Shown: in pieces, positions 11,901 through 22,092 of the stretch
Layout: each line of letters begins with the position of its first letter
How positions within the stretch are numbered: the first letter of the stretch is position 1
NCBI GenBank assembly: GCA_958510875.1
Contig: OY294069.1
Coordinates: 6,209,205-6,273,204, forward strand
Source: Endomychus coccineus
Taxonomy: Eukaryota > Arthropoda > Insecta > Coleoptera > Endomychidae
Direction of reading: 5' to 3'
DNA: 64,000 bases
Made by a program: the position numbers and the translations under genes
The notes under the pieces: generated by a model
Seen by the model: only the letters and a program-made list of their open reading frames with translations
The model's database searches: none
Told to the model about the DNA's origin: nothing

Positions 11901-14523
11901 AGAGAGTCTGAGCTGTGATAATGAGCCATTAATCCATGGATCTGTCATGTTTTTTATACTTTAACTACACCAGAGAGAAACCTACAATGTTCGAAGAACA
12001 TCGTGTGATCCAGTAGTGGAACGTAGGGAGATGAGATAGGCATTTATATTCTTCTTCAAGATTTGGAGCTTATAGGCATAGGAAAAGACCCCACTAGGTA
12101 AAGAGTTTGACAGGTCACGAGTGTGACAGTGAAGTGGTGACTAGTTTGAGCTCGTCTAGTCCGCCTATCTGGAATCTCCCGTAGTGGAACAACAGACGAG
12201 ATTTCTGATAAACACCGATCACGGAAATATCTATAGAAAAGGGAGAGATCTCCCACCTTTCTACGATGTTCTAGAGAGCTCAATGAGCTCGTAAGTGTGA
12301 CATCATCAATCAGATGATAGAATCCAAGAGCTTCAGCGTATGTTTGGGAGCCGAATTTCAAACACCTAAACACTACTCCAGGACAGGTCGAATATGTGCT
12401 TTATAGATTATGATGAGCTGCTGGGATGTATAGCTCTTGGCATGGAATTGAAAACAAAGTTATAATCTAAATTATACATGAATAAATTAGTTGTGAAAAA
12501 CGTCAAAATATATCAATTTCCTTTTAAGTTGTTTGGGATTGTTTCCTGAAATCCGTTCTTAGAGGGTGCCTAATTCGTATAAAGAAGATACTTGACATTT
12601 TTCAAGTCAAGTTTCAAAGCGGACGCTTTATAGTTTCGCAGATTTTGTAATGAGTGAGTCAGGCAATCAGTCAGTGAGTGAATACGAGTATATTTGTTTA
12701 TATAGATTGAAGCTTTAATTTAATTTAATAACCACGGATTCTGTGGAACAGTAAATATTGCCAGTGATCTGTAGTATAGATAGGCAACACATCTTAGACT
12801 ATCAAGTCGTACGTCTTGCATAAAAACCATGCCTTGATATTTTGAGATGAAATTCTGCCTCCGTCACGAGTTTTAAGCTTTTATTTATAATCTCGTTCTA
12901 ATCAGTCAATATTACCGACATATCAGTGTTGTCAGTTGCCCTGTTTGACTTAAGCCAACGAATATTCGCTCGCAGATGGGGCCAGGGATCTGACAGCAAC
13001 ACGTCTTACACTACGAAGTAGCACGTCTTGCGTAAAAATGTACTTTCAATGGATTTCGTGTTTTGAGATGAAATTCAGCTTCCGTCAGGACTTTCGTTCA
13101 GGTCAAAACAATCAAATAATCACCGAGATATCAGAGTTGTCTGATTTGTCTTAAGCCATTCGCTCGCATAGATGAAATCATTTATAACATACCTTAATCA
13201 ATAATGAAATCAAAGATCTGTATAGATAGGCACATATCTTACACTATGATGTAGCACGTGTTGCATAAAAACTGTGTCTTTAATAGTTTAGATTTAATGT
13301 AATCAGTCAAACAATCAATCGGTACCATAAAATGTTGAATTTATTGATCAAGCAAATGATTTTCCCAAAGTTTATATTATTATTTTGATTCCAGCTCATG
13401 TCTTTGCGTGAACCAAAAAGGCAATGCAGAGAAATATTGATCAACCAATCAAGAAATCATCATAATCCTCCTCCATTGATAGCAGACCAGGAGAAAGGTA
13501 AATTGTTTTCAAACAACTTATTCCTAGACGCATTAAGTGCTACTCATCTTTCATCATCCTTTGAGAAGCTCACCAAAGTGACTAATTGAAGTTTTATTTT
13601 TTAAAGGTTATTGTTCCTGCCCACCTTTCGAATGTGTATGCAGTTACCAAGTGTTACCAACGACATTACAACAGTACCATCCAAATTCTCCGACCAATTT
13701 TCAACACCCTCAACTGGTTGATTCGTATTGGACCCAAGAACCCGCTTACGCCCAATCTTATCCGACGGAAATGAACACGATAATGAACCAACAATACGAT
13801 TTCGCCAACATATCGGCCGATTTGTTCCAACCCGAAGAAATATTTCAATTGGATCATCCCATCAAATCTGATTATGCAGCTAGTCAAAGCGAAATAGCTA
13901 GATCGCCACCCACTTTACTGGATTTGGGAAGCGGCACCATCCATCGGGAATTCAAATCTGAGGAATATTGGAGACAGAACATTACCAATTTAGTGAATGA
14001 AGATAGTAACAATAGTTCCAACAGCAGATTCAATTTGAGTCAATCGCCTGATAGTTCGCAATTAACTCACAGTAATTTACTGTCGCCATCTGTAACAGGT
14101 CAGAATTACTTCATGGAAAGTGCGAAAATCGATGAGGTACCCTCGTTTTCACTGCAAAAATCGACACCGCAAAATTTTTTCCCGCAACCTATGTTGGAAG
14201 CACCGACCTACAAACCTGACCAACTGAGTTACGACGTTCCTTCTGCCACCGACAATAAGTTGTTCTACGCCGAAGATAATTTGCCTTTCGACCCTTACGA
14301 GAATAAAACTTTCAATAAACAACATTATCAAGACGAATACGTGGAATTGGGGCAATATGGTGAATACAATAATTTTCGTCCAGACTACGATGGTAAAATG
14401 AACACGAGCGACAATACTATATTCAACGACTTGGATTTTAGAATTAATAATAATAATTGTGTTGCTGGTGTACCCAATGTTCATTATGGCACTGATACGT
14501 TTGATTTGGTGCCGCATCACTAA
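8667..14523 (+). CDS. gcm: Glial cells missing family transcription factor (GCM domain)
   Basis: The CDS is join(8667-8982, 9328-9578, 13395-13497, 13607-14523), 1587 nt, 528 residues. The GCM DNA-binding domain spans roughly residues 12-157. It starts at WDIND and includes [50 protein letters not shown] and [10 protein letters not shown], with the Cys/His zinc ligands of the family in place. Exons 3-4 carry a short Cys-rich patch ([13 protein letters not shown]) like that in Drosophila Gcm, then a Gln/Asn/Ser/Pro-rich tail suited to transactivation. Family role, from established knowledge: a nuclear zinc-dependent factor that switches glial and haemocyte fate in insects. The frame upstream of Met-1 is open back to the acceptor at 8645, so the true N-terminus may lie in an unseen exon. 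Insects may have one or two paralogues (gcm, gcm2), and I cannot tell which this is. Confidence 0.93.
9328..9578 (+). CDS. gcm: gcm exon carrying second half of GCM domain
   Basis: The acceptor is TTTTCATAG and the donor is GTAATT at 9579. It completes a Gly codon with the preceding exon and reads [12 protein letters not shown], then the [12 protein letters not shown] and HDHPRP motifs, covering residues 106-189. The 345-bp intron before it has no other feature. The exon ends in phase 0. Confidence 0.93.
9738..10335 (-). mobile_element. LINE reverse transcriptase fragment in gcm intron 2
   Basis: On the - strand, frames near 10060-9860 read [17 protein letters not shown], then [11 protein letters not shown], then a degenerate AGVPQG-like and INDLLDV stretch. 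These are consecutive non-LTR reverse transcriptase motifs, split by frameshifts. The left end (about 9760-9810) resembles the left end of the LINE fragment at 11945, suggesting both keep the same 3' terminus. This copy has an internal deletion between the RT and its 3' end. Confidence 0.8.
11039..11345. repeat. Two diverged direct repeats, about 165 bp each
   Basis: Segments starting near 11040 and 11203 both contain a CTCTC-TTGACT-CATAG-like start, then ATATAATTTGAAAAACT, then a TATGA/GCCTGAA stretch, and end at TGCTACATT. They are diverged by substitutions and small indels. No coding content. Confidence 0.65.
11575..11655 (+). repeat. tRNA-like sequence (pseudo-tRNA or SINE head)
   Basis: An A box resembling GAGCTCAGTTGGTAGAACA and a B box GGTTCGAATCC are spaced as in a tRNA gene. 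The T stem forms with one mismatch, but the acceptor strands do not pair. The flanks TGTAGAAAA (about 11570) and TTTTCTACA (about 11687) are inverted copies. A decayed tRNA-derived SINE or tRNA pseudogene is the best reading. Confidence 0.6.
11945..12480 (-). mobile_element. LINE 3' fragment (C-terminal tail) in gcm intron 2
   Basis: On the - strand, from 12480 downward, it reads [20 protein letters not shown], then [37 protein letters not shown] and an [11 protein letters not shown] stretch. This is the typical region after the RT domain of jockey/I-like LINEs. Stops and frameshifts break it. The orientation and 3' end match the fragment at 9738-10335, but the order shows they are separate insertions. 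Confidence 0.8.
12770..13330. repeat. Three diverged tandem repeats before gcm exon 3
   Basis: Units beginning near 12780, 13005 and 13225 share CTTA-ACTAT/CGAA-GTAG, CACGTCTTGCATAAAAAC, TTTTGAGATGAAATTC and TCCGTCA. The spacing is about 220-235 bp and the last unit is truncated. They lie inside gcm intron 2, ending about 65 bp before the exon 3 acceptor. No coding content. Confidence 0.65.
13395..13497 (+). CDS. gcm: gcm third coding exon
   Basis: It lies between the acceptor TGATTCCAG and the donor GTAAAT at 13498, and keeps frame (phase 0 in, phase 1 out). It encodes about 34 residues, basic at first ([12 protein letters not shown]) and then His/Asn/Pro-rich. It is less conserved than the GCM domain, so it is called mainly on splice sites and frame continuity with the next exon. 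Further small exons in the 3.8-kb intron before it cannot be excluded. Confidence 0.75.
13607..14523 (+). CDS. gcm: gcm last coding exon, C-terminal region
   Basis: The acceptor is TTTTTTAAAG and the stop TAA is at 14521-14523. It joins in frame to give the Cys-rich [13 protein letters not shown] patch, then about 290 residues rich in Asn, Gln, Ser, Pro, Tyr and acidic residues. There is no further folded domain. This matches the disordered transactivation half of Gcm proteins. Confidence 0.9.
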
Positions 14524-15960
14524 AAATGGGTTACTTGTTAAAATAATAGTGCCTTGTTCACTGTAAATGCTTTCAATGATCTTCATTAACCAGTATTTTA
14601 AAGTTTGTAAATTTGTTGTTATTGTATATAAGTTGTGTAAATAGAGAAATGTGATATATTAATGTTAACTTGATTCAGGGATACATCCCTCACATCATAC
14701 ATAATGTTTAAGGCTGTAATATTTGACGATTCAACATGCACCACACAAAATTTGAATCGCCAATCGCCACTTGAAACGTTCACGTGAAGGAGCAACAAAA
14801 ATTAGGTAGCTACATTACAATTCTCTTTTGGAGTCTGGCAAATAGAGAAGTAATTACTATATGGTTGGTAGCCATTTGGATACCTTTACAGAATCCTAAT
14901 GTAGAATCTATATCTTTGATCCATACAGATTGCAAACTTAAAAAGAGGAGTCAGGTATGTATCGGTTTTAGACGAGGATAAAGCGTTACAACGGTAAATG
15001 AATTAGGTAACTCTCAAGAACGCTTTTACTACGACATAAATTACGGCCTTTCATTTTTCGAAGCGAAAAATAAAGGAATTTAGTTGATATTAAATCAAAC
15101 TAAAAATAACTTCGAAATAATGAATTTAATGTTGCGAATTAAATCAACTGCTCACAACAACCATATTCGTTGACTAGATAATACACGAGCCTCTACGCAC
15201 AAGCATAGTCGCACCCAGAGAATTTTCAATATCCGACGTCAGGAAGATTATTGCAATATTTGAAATTCTGAGTAGGAGAAGAAATCTAGAATGTGAGTCA
15301 AGTGATAAGATAAACATTCTCTTAACAATTGTATTTGCTGAAATCATGCTTCAATATGGCCGCTACAATGTCCTGATACTCGATTTTATCTCTCCCTTGA
15401 CACTGATATAGCACTATACACGTCTCGCTATCAATAATAGCCAATGTTCTACCATTTAGTCGTTCACTGGCGTTCCTCTGCGTCGCTTTCATGAAAGTAT
15501 GAAACACATGCGGCTTGATTCTAACAACAGTCAAATCTTGTATCTACTGCTTTTCAAATAGTCACAAATAACAGTACTAACATCTAAACGACGTAGTTAC
15601 CCGCTAAGAAATTTAATTCCGAAACGTAAAATGGGTTGTAATCGTTTTGATATGACGTTTTTGACATGACATGAAAATGAGACTCAATTTTCTTGGGAAT
15701 ATCTATCAGTTGTCTTTCATTACAGGTTCTTCTAAGTTTCCATATGAATCTAGGAGAATATGCTTACTATCCAAGCTGGAATTTGCATCACTACATTGCA
15801 AACAACACTTCATACATCTAATGATGTCTTAAAATGCACTACACAACCGTGAAGTGAATACTCTTTTAGCAGCAAACTATTGTCTTAGATAAACTATAGA
15901 AGAGTTCACACTGTGGATACACTATAACACTATAGATAAGAAATTATCATCCTTGTCGAC
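14524..15960. other. gcm 3' UTR and intergenic sequence
   Basis: No gene was recognised. The first few hundred bases are presumably gcm 3' UTR. A 70-codon frame on the - strand at 15322-15534 has ordinary composition but no domain I know, and no supporting splice sites. Confidence 0.5.
15069..15074 (+). terminator. Candidate poly(A) signal downstream of gcm
   Basis: This is the first AATAAA hexamer after the gcm stop codon that I found. It would imply a 3' UTR of about 550 nt. Nothing else supports it. Confidence 0.3.
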
Positions 15961-15987
15961 TAAAATACTATTAAAGTACTGAGGACC

Positions 15988-16014
15988 TTTCGGCTAGCAA
16001 GTAGCCATCATCAG
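15988..16014 (-). ncRNA. Hammerhead-like core (CTGATGA-stem-GAAA)
   Basis: On the - strand, CTGATGA (16014-16008) is followed by T, a perfect 5-bp stem GGCTA/TAGCC (16006-16002 with 15996-15992) and then GAAA (15991-15988). This is the conserved catalytic core layout of hammerhead ribozymes, with the same extra T as in the PLE motifs at 27.9 and 29.05 kb. I could not form a convincing stem I or stem III with a cleavable triplet, so activity is doubtful. It adjoins the foldback repeat that follows. Confidence 0.45.
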
Positions 16015-16025
16015 ATAAAGTTTTG

Positions 16026-16315
16026 GTTCACCAGGTTGAACAGTGACAACACGTCCTTTAGTCTCAGGCAGCTGTTTCGCCCTTCCCATGGGCTCGTCAG
16101 TAAGACGAGGCAAACGTGAAGTGAATTGCATTGTCAGTGGGACATCTGCTTTCCGGCAGATGGTGTTGAAACTTCTAGGTTCGACGAACACTTCGATGGT
16201 GTTTTATCATATCACTTCTGGAGATGGTTGATCAGTGAATTCACGTCTGTCTCGTGTCACTGACGAACGCATGAGAAATGCGAAACAGCTGCCTGAGACT
16301 ACCAGAACTTTGTAC
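16026..16315. repeat. Foldback dispersed repeat, copy 1
   Basis: The left arm (about 16026-16118) contains CAGGCAGCTGTTTCGC and GACGAGGCAAACGTGAA. It is the inverted counterpart of the right arm (about 16229-16312), with TTCACGTCTGTCTCGTG and GCGAAACAGCTGCCTGA. The middle segment (GGGACATCTGCTTTCCGGCA) and right arm recur at 50036-50262, and the inverse recurs at 59600-59815. Short frames inside are not genes. Confidence 0.8.
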
Positions 16316-17034
16316 TATGACTACGAAATGTGTTTGTATTTGACTGTGCATAGTCATCATCAGAGTAAACTGACTTGGTAGCCGAAAGGTACTCAGTAGT
16401 TTGTTGGTATTTTAGTGGATAAGGGTGGTTATTCCTTATCTATAGTATTGTCTTTAACGTAAAGATGAGGTTAATTCTAGAAGTCGAACATTCCCAAATG
16501 ATATCTGAGGAGCTTTTCAGTCTAATAAAAGTAGTTTCCGATTTCGTTTACGGAAGGAATAAGAGAGCTTAAAATGAATTCTTTCGGAAGTCCCACACAA
16601 GAAACTGTCAAAACAGTGTTGATTTGAAATCCACACAATAATTGCTATCGATATATAACTAGGTAATTTTGCTGATAATGTGAAAAATGTTAGAATATTC
16701 CGTTTTCGAGGATTTTTAGAACTTTCGTGACACAAAATATTATATATTTCGAATTTTTCATGGTATGGTATCATAGCTTCCATTATTTTGAATATCTTGG
16801 AATTTTTATAGATCTTTCCCCAAAGATCCCAATCACATAAACACCTGGAGTTCTTAGTACTTCTTATTTTGTTGAAAATTTCAATAAAGTGTTATTAGAA
16901 AAGCAATATACGTGTTTTATTGATTATATTTTAATACAGAAGTCTGCAAAATCACCTACTTTGAAGACCAGGACACAGCAACTTTGCAAAAGCAAAATGT
17001 GTAGTAGTACATTCACGAGCAAGGAGCAGGTAGC
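16316..17034. other. Intergenic stretch with a degenerate hammerhead-like copy
   Basis: Near 16356-16395 the + strand reads CATCATCAGAG, then GGTAGCCGAAAGGTACTCAG. This relative of the 15988-16014 core has a deletion that removes half of the stem. GTGGATAAGGG follows downstream, as it does beside the 52.2-kb copy. The rest is AT-rich with no gene. Confidence 0.45.
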
Positions 17035-18095
17035 GTATTAGTAGTGTCATCTATTGTATAATATCGAAACTAAGCTAGTGGGTTTGAAGAGAGCTGATTG
17101 TTTGAAACAGTTTTCTTCTTCTTTTACAACGCAGTGTATCTTTTTACAGCGAGATGTCACTAAACAACAAGCATTCTTTGTCACGTACTTTAACTTGATT
17201 TGCTGCCAGTTAGGGGGATGAAGAAATTAATACGCCGATTATTTTCAAATGATTTATTACATATCGCATTTGTTATAAAAAATGTAATAATACCTTTGAA
17301 GAAATCTGTAGTAAGTCTCACAAGTAAGGATTATTACTAATAGCAGGTATTTGTATTAGTAGTGCTATCTATTGGATAATATCAAAACTAAGCGAATGGG
17401 GTTGAAGAGAACTGATAATTTTAAACATTTTTTGTTCTCCTTTTACAACGCAGTGTATCTTCTTACAGCGAGATGTCACTGAACAACAATCAATCTGTGT
17501 AGCGTAATTTTCGAATTTACACACAAGTTTTTTAATAGAATGTAGGATAATACATGAGATCAGTTGAATTTTCTTGGTTCTTATTGAAATTCAGTCGATA
17601 TGGAGAAGTTTCTTTGTATCGATTACCCTAGATTTTTGTAAGTTATGATTGATGAATCAAAATAATCTACTTTAACTTGATTTGTTAGGGGAACGAAGAA
17701 ATTAATACACGAATTACTTTCAAATGATTTATCACATATTGCATTTGTTATAAGAATTTGTAAATATGTTACCTATTCTTTAAATTCTTAAAGTTAATAA
17801 TCACCTTCTTATTATTCATAGCAGATATGCGTATTAATAGTCATCTATCGGATAATATCAAAACTAAGCTAGTGGATTTGAAGAGAACTCATAATTTGAA
17901 ACAGTTTTCTTCTTCTTTTAGAACGCAGTGTATCTTCTTACAGCAAGATGTCACTAAACAACAAGCAGTCAAGCTTACCAGTTAGGGGGACGAAGAAATT
18001 AAGACACATTATTTTCAAATGATTTATTGCATATTGCATTTGTTATAAAAATTTGTAAATATGTTATACTACTCTTTAAATTCTTAAAGTTAATA
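17035..18095. repeat. Three-copy direct repeat block
   Basis: Copies begin near 17035, 17353 and 17829. Shared words are GTCATCTAT-GGATAATATC, AAACTAAGC, GAACGCAGTGTATCTT, CAGCGAGATGTCACT and AACAACAA, then TTCAAATGATTTAT and GCATTTGTTATAA. The middle copy carries an extra segment of about 180 bp (about 17497-17690). It is a tandemly duplicated non-coding element, moderately diverged. Confidence 0.75.
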
Positions 18096-18924
18096 ATCAC
18101 TTATATGAAAAACAAATTATATTTATTGAAGAATCAACTAAATCTGAAAATTGTCATTTAAATACAATGAAATTATCACAAAAACCAGGTATATAATATA
18201 TAGGTAATGGGTATATTAAACATATATATTGTGAGATAACTTGGTGTGGACCTACAACTATGAGATATATTACAATGGTATATTGAAAAAATAAATTAAC
18301 AGAGACTAAATAACTATTCATCCTCCCAATAATATCAATCTTTTAATTCAAATATTCATGAAACAGTTTATACAATGAACAAAAAATCGATATCAATGGT
18401 AAAGTAAAGCACTGCTTTATCATACAGCCTGTAGTATAACTTTTATCTTGGAGAAACTATAAGAGATAAATTCAATTCAGAAATATTGTTCTAAAAAATC
18501 AGTTTATTTACGTAACATTGGGAAAATAGGAAAATTCTCAAATACCATGAGTTTCCTGAATGTATTAAAACCCAAAGCTGCAAATAATTCTCAGTTCAGC
18601 TTTTAATAAAATCAAAGGCGTCTATTGAATCTACTTTTGCTTCATAGAATCGCATCAAATGAACACTTCAATTATTATTGAAAATATCGGAACCGAAATT
18701 TACTAACGAAATGTTAAAAATGTCACCGATACAGTTTGACCTGTATATACCGCATTGACATTTTCACAAACCAGTTTATAAAGTCCACGTTGTTCCTGCT
18801 GTTTCTTTACTTCCGTTGAACATTCTGGGAAATTAATGTTGAATTCCTATTTTAGAGATAGACATGATGAACAATTTCGGTTCCTTTCTATTATCTTATG
18901 TGGGCAATTCTAAATTAAAGGAGA
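18096..18924. other. AT-rich intergenic sequence
   Basis: Only scattered short frames and A/T runs are seen. No gene or clear repeat. Confidence 0.5.
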
Positions 18925-19562
18925 CGGCCAAAGGGGGTTTGCGTAACTTGCCGGAGCAATTTTTTTCAGTTTCTACATCGTATTTGAACTCGTTTACCGT
19001 TTAGAGATTACCTTAAAAAAGTTTTTTATAAATTTTTTCAGTTTGTTGGGTAGTTTTTCAACGAAAATGTCAAAAAACTTTTTTTGACCCCCGAAATCGA
19101 CATTTTATAATAAATAACGTCCAAGAAGTCATTTTCGATCGGAAATTGGCCGCTGTATCCGAAAATGGTCAGTTTCTCTACATAACACATCATTTTCTAT
19201 CCATTGAACTATTAATTTTTTTTTAAATGGGTGCTCACACCAATGACGCCGGAAAAAAAAGGTATTTGCCGAAAATCAGCCAATGGATAGAAAATGATGG
19301 ATTATGGAAGGAAAGTGACTCCATTTTTGGATTCAGCGGCTAATTTTCGATTGGAAATGACTTCTTGGACGTTTATTTACTATAAAATGTCGATTTCTGA
19401 GGTCAAAAACAGTTTTTTGACATTTTCGTTGAAAAACAAAAAAAATTGAAAAAAACCATGAAAAAGGGTATTTTAAACTCTAAACGCCGGTAAAAGAGTT
19501 CAAATACGATGTAGAAACGAAAAAAAATTGCCCCGGCAAGTTCCGCGAACCCCCCCTTTCCG
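18925..19562. repeat. 638-bp near-perfect palindrome (foldback MITE-like)
   Basis: The two arms, about 300 bp each, are inverted copies centred near 19243. AACTTGCCGG and TTTGAACTC on the left answer GAGTTCAAA and CCGGCAAG on the right. TTGACCCCCGAAATCGACATT answers AATGTCGATTTCTGAGGTCAA, and ATCATTTTCTATCCATTG answers CAATGGATAGAAAATGAT. The centre holds A/T runs and GACGCCGG. No coding capacity. No target duplication is obvious. Confidence 0.9.
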
Positions 19563-20727
19563 AAAAAATATTGTATTTAATAAATAACAACATATAATTC
19601 ATATTACAGTTGTGGACTTCCAAACAAATTGTTGATTCCTTGAAGAATGTCGATTTCGTCGTTAATATCAGTTTTTTATTCTTTTATAGTTTCTCTGTTT
19701 TTACTAGCATTTTGCCAACTATTTCTACATAAATCGATACTAACTATTGTCACTCCATTATTTCATATGAATAATAAATAAAAGCAATATTTATACTCAG
19801 AATCGATAAAAATTATGTAAATCAATAACAATTTAACTGCAAACTAAAATTCATAATATTCTAGTAAAATCGAAATAAAATTAATAAATTTAATATCTGA
19901 AAGGTTCATGAATTCAAATATTAATTTTACTAAGCAATCCATAATGATAAAAAAAAAGATGCAATTGTAATCAGAATTTTCTTCAGAAGTAAAATAAGAT
20001 AATTAAGCAAATCGTGAAGAAATATAAATTTTTATATATAATAAATTGCTTTAGGAATAAAAATGGGATAAAAACAATTTCAATTTTCTACTGAAACCTC
20101 ATGTAAATTATGACCAATTCATCATTATTTGATATTTAATAGGTAATACCACGCATTAATTCAATAAAATTGAAATTCAAACTTATTATGGCCTTCAATT
20201 ATCGATAATTATATCAAATAAGTACCTTATATATTATATATATCAAAAACCTATTGTAAGATGTTACTTTGCAGAAACACTTTAAACATTTTACGATAAA
20301 TAGTGAAAAATTGATAGTATCATCATTTTTTTCTTGCATAATAGTTACCAATAGCAATGTTGTAATATTAAAAAAAAGATATGAAATGCAAATTCAAGAG
20401 TTTGGTCATTCATATAAAAACAAACAGAAAATGTAAATTTGCACTTCTATAAAAATTCATTTCACTTTCATGTCTTACAATAAATATAAGGGAGAATATT
20501 ATTGAATTTTACATCACCTTAAAGGAACTAAAATATATTGCACATTGGCAGCCTCTATCAAAGATTTGATTGTAAAGCATTTCATCTTATCAAGTTAAAT
20601 TTTTTAAATAATTTTAATAAATTCTTTAATATATAATTTGATTGATAATTGAATCATAAAAGATAGTACTTCAGTTAAAATTACGTAGAAGATGCATTTA
20701 TACCAGTCAACTATCAAGAAGATTAAT
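19563..20727. other. Very AT-rich intergenic sequence
   Basis: Dominated by A/T words with no sustained open frame. Nothing recognised. Confidence 0.55.
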
Positions 20728-21425
20728 TTTGAATCTCGCGCCATTTTAGTATGCCATAGTTGGTAGCCGTGTTGCATTCAGTCGAGGTAACAGTTGTGCG
20801 TATATTACCTATTTTTGTAAATTATGTAAATTCCAAGTAGATGTCTGAAAAGTGAATTAATTTTTCCAAAAATTCATTAAAAATACCAATTATTATATTT
20901 TTTTTTAGTCTGGCGGGCGTAACATGTTTCACCTTTTCAGTTTCAGATGTTTGATGTAATACTTATTGTGTCATAAGAGCTGGGACGATAAGCCATCAGC
21001 CGAAGCGCAACTGTTGAGTAGGTAATTGTTGGAGCAAAAGCGGTTACCGCTGATTGGACCTATTGAAATTTATAAGAACGTCCTTCGCGGCCCGCTGAAT
21101 GTTGAAAACAATCGAGCATCTTCATGCGACATCGGAATTAAATCAACCGCAGCACCGCCCCAAGGAATTTTGACATAATTTACAGTCTTGCTCCTGCTTT
21201 CAACATCCAGTTGACACAATAACTGATAGGCCAGCCGATCATGGATAACGCATAACATCGCAAACTGAATCGTCAAACAGCAAGTGGACGGTACGTTCCA
21301 AAAACAATATCGAGTTTGGGAAGCAGAACATCCCCACGCCATCCATGAACATTTTCACTAAAGTCGATGCTTCTTCAAGACAGCTAACAAACATGGCCGA
21401 TTAAATGGCGCGTGATTCAAAATTC
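20728..21425. mobile_element. Putative TIR element just 3' of Atg17
   Basis: TTTTGAATC-CGCGCCATTT at the left (about 20729-20749) and AAATGGCGCG-GATTCAAAA at the right (about 21404-21423) are inverted copies. Partial similarity continues inward (GGCCAT-GTTGGTAGC against the inverse of GCTAACAAACATGGCC). A 90-codon - strand frame inside (21070-21342, with AVDLIPMSHEDARLFS) has no domain I recognise and may be a transposase relic. The interior is GC-richer than its surroundings, suggesting a separate origin. Confidence 0.6.
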
Positions 21426-21581
21426 AAGTTCTTATTGAGTCACTCTACATTATTCATGCAATTATTTGTTTCTTTTTATAATTTTTATATTTAATTCAAT
21501 CACATAATTGAACTTATTTCAGAAGCTGCTAACTGCTCAATAACAAAACAAATTAATTTAACAATACAGTGTTGAATATTT

Positions 21582-21587
21582 TTTATT
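21582..21587 (-). terminator. Candidate poly(A) signal of Atg17
   Basis: AATAAA on the - strand lies about 90 nt downstream of the Atg17 stop codon at 21678-21676, at a typical 3' UTR distance. Confidence 0.55.
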
Positions 21588-21675
21588 CACAGCTAAGTAG
21601 TCACTATGTACATTTTCGGGATTTAAAAGTTAATCTTGTAAAATATTCTACGTTTTGTGTGTTCAAAAAGTGTAC

Positions 21676-22092
21676 CTACCGAATACTACTTTCTAACTTT
21701 GAATTTTCAGTTTCTTTTACATCAACTTCACTATCGTTTTCTACAACGCAAGAATTATCACATATATTGTCGAAAGCAGAAACAAATGGCATGTCTTCAA
21801 CTTGGGAGGCAGTCGGATTGTTGTTGTCACAGGCTTCATCGTCCTCTGTAGCGAGTTGTGTGTGAACTTCCTCGTCCAAAGACGTCAGTTCAGGTATAAG
21901 TGGCGGCGTTCTAGCGGGTGAAGAGGGTAAAGAATGATAAGCGGGTTCCGCACTACACGCCGATGATGGACCCGCAGTCTGACTTTGAGTCATTTGAACA
22001 ACGCCTAACGACGATTGATTACTTTTCGTTACAGGTCTGACTGTTACGCGGAAGAATTTTGTGCCTTTTGGAACTTTGTAACGATTTTCCGG
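21676..22092 (-). CDS. Atg17: Atg17 exon 10 (end of Claw and acidic tail)
   Basis: The acceptor is CGTTTCAG and the stop TAG is at 21678-21676. NRYKVPKGTKFFRVTV closes the Claw. It is followed by about 115 residues rich in Ser, Pro, Asp and Glu that the vertebrate protein lacks. Confidence 0.93.
   Translation of the reverse strand, partial: PENRYKVPKGTKFFRVTVRPVTKSNQSSLGVVQMTQSQTAGPSSACSAEPAYHSLPSSPARTPPLIPELTSLDEEVHTQLATEDDEACDNNNPTASQVEDMPFVSAFDNICDNSCVVENDSEVDVKETENSKLESSIR

Noticed and set aside
14149..14586. A 145-codon - strand frame opposite the last gcm exon
   Set aside because: Shadow of the gcm C-terminal coding exon.
15322..15534. A 70-codon - strand frame as a host gene
   Set aside because: Ordinary composition but no family recognised, no exon partners and no conserved start context.
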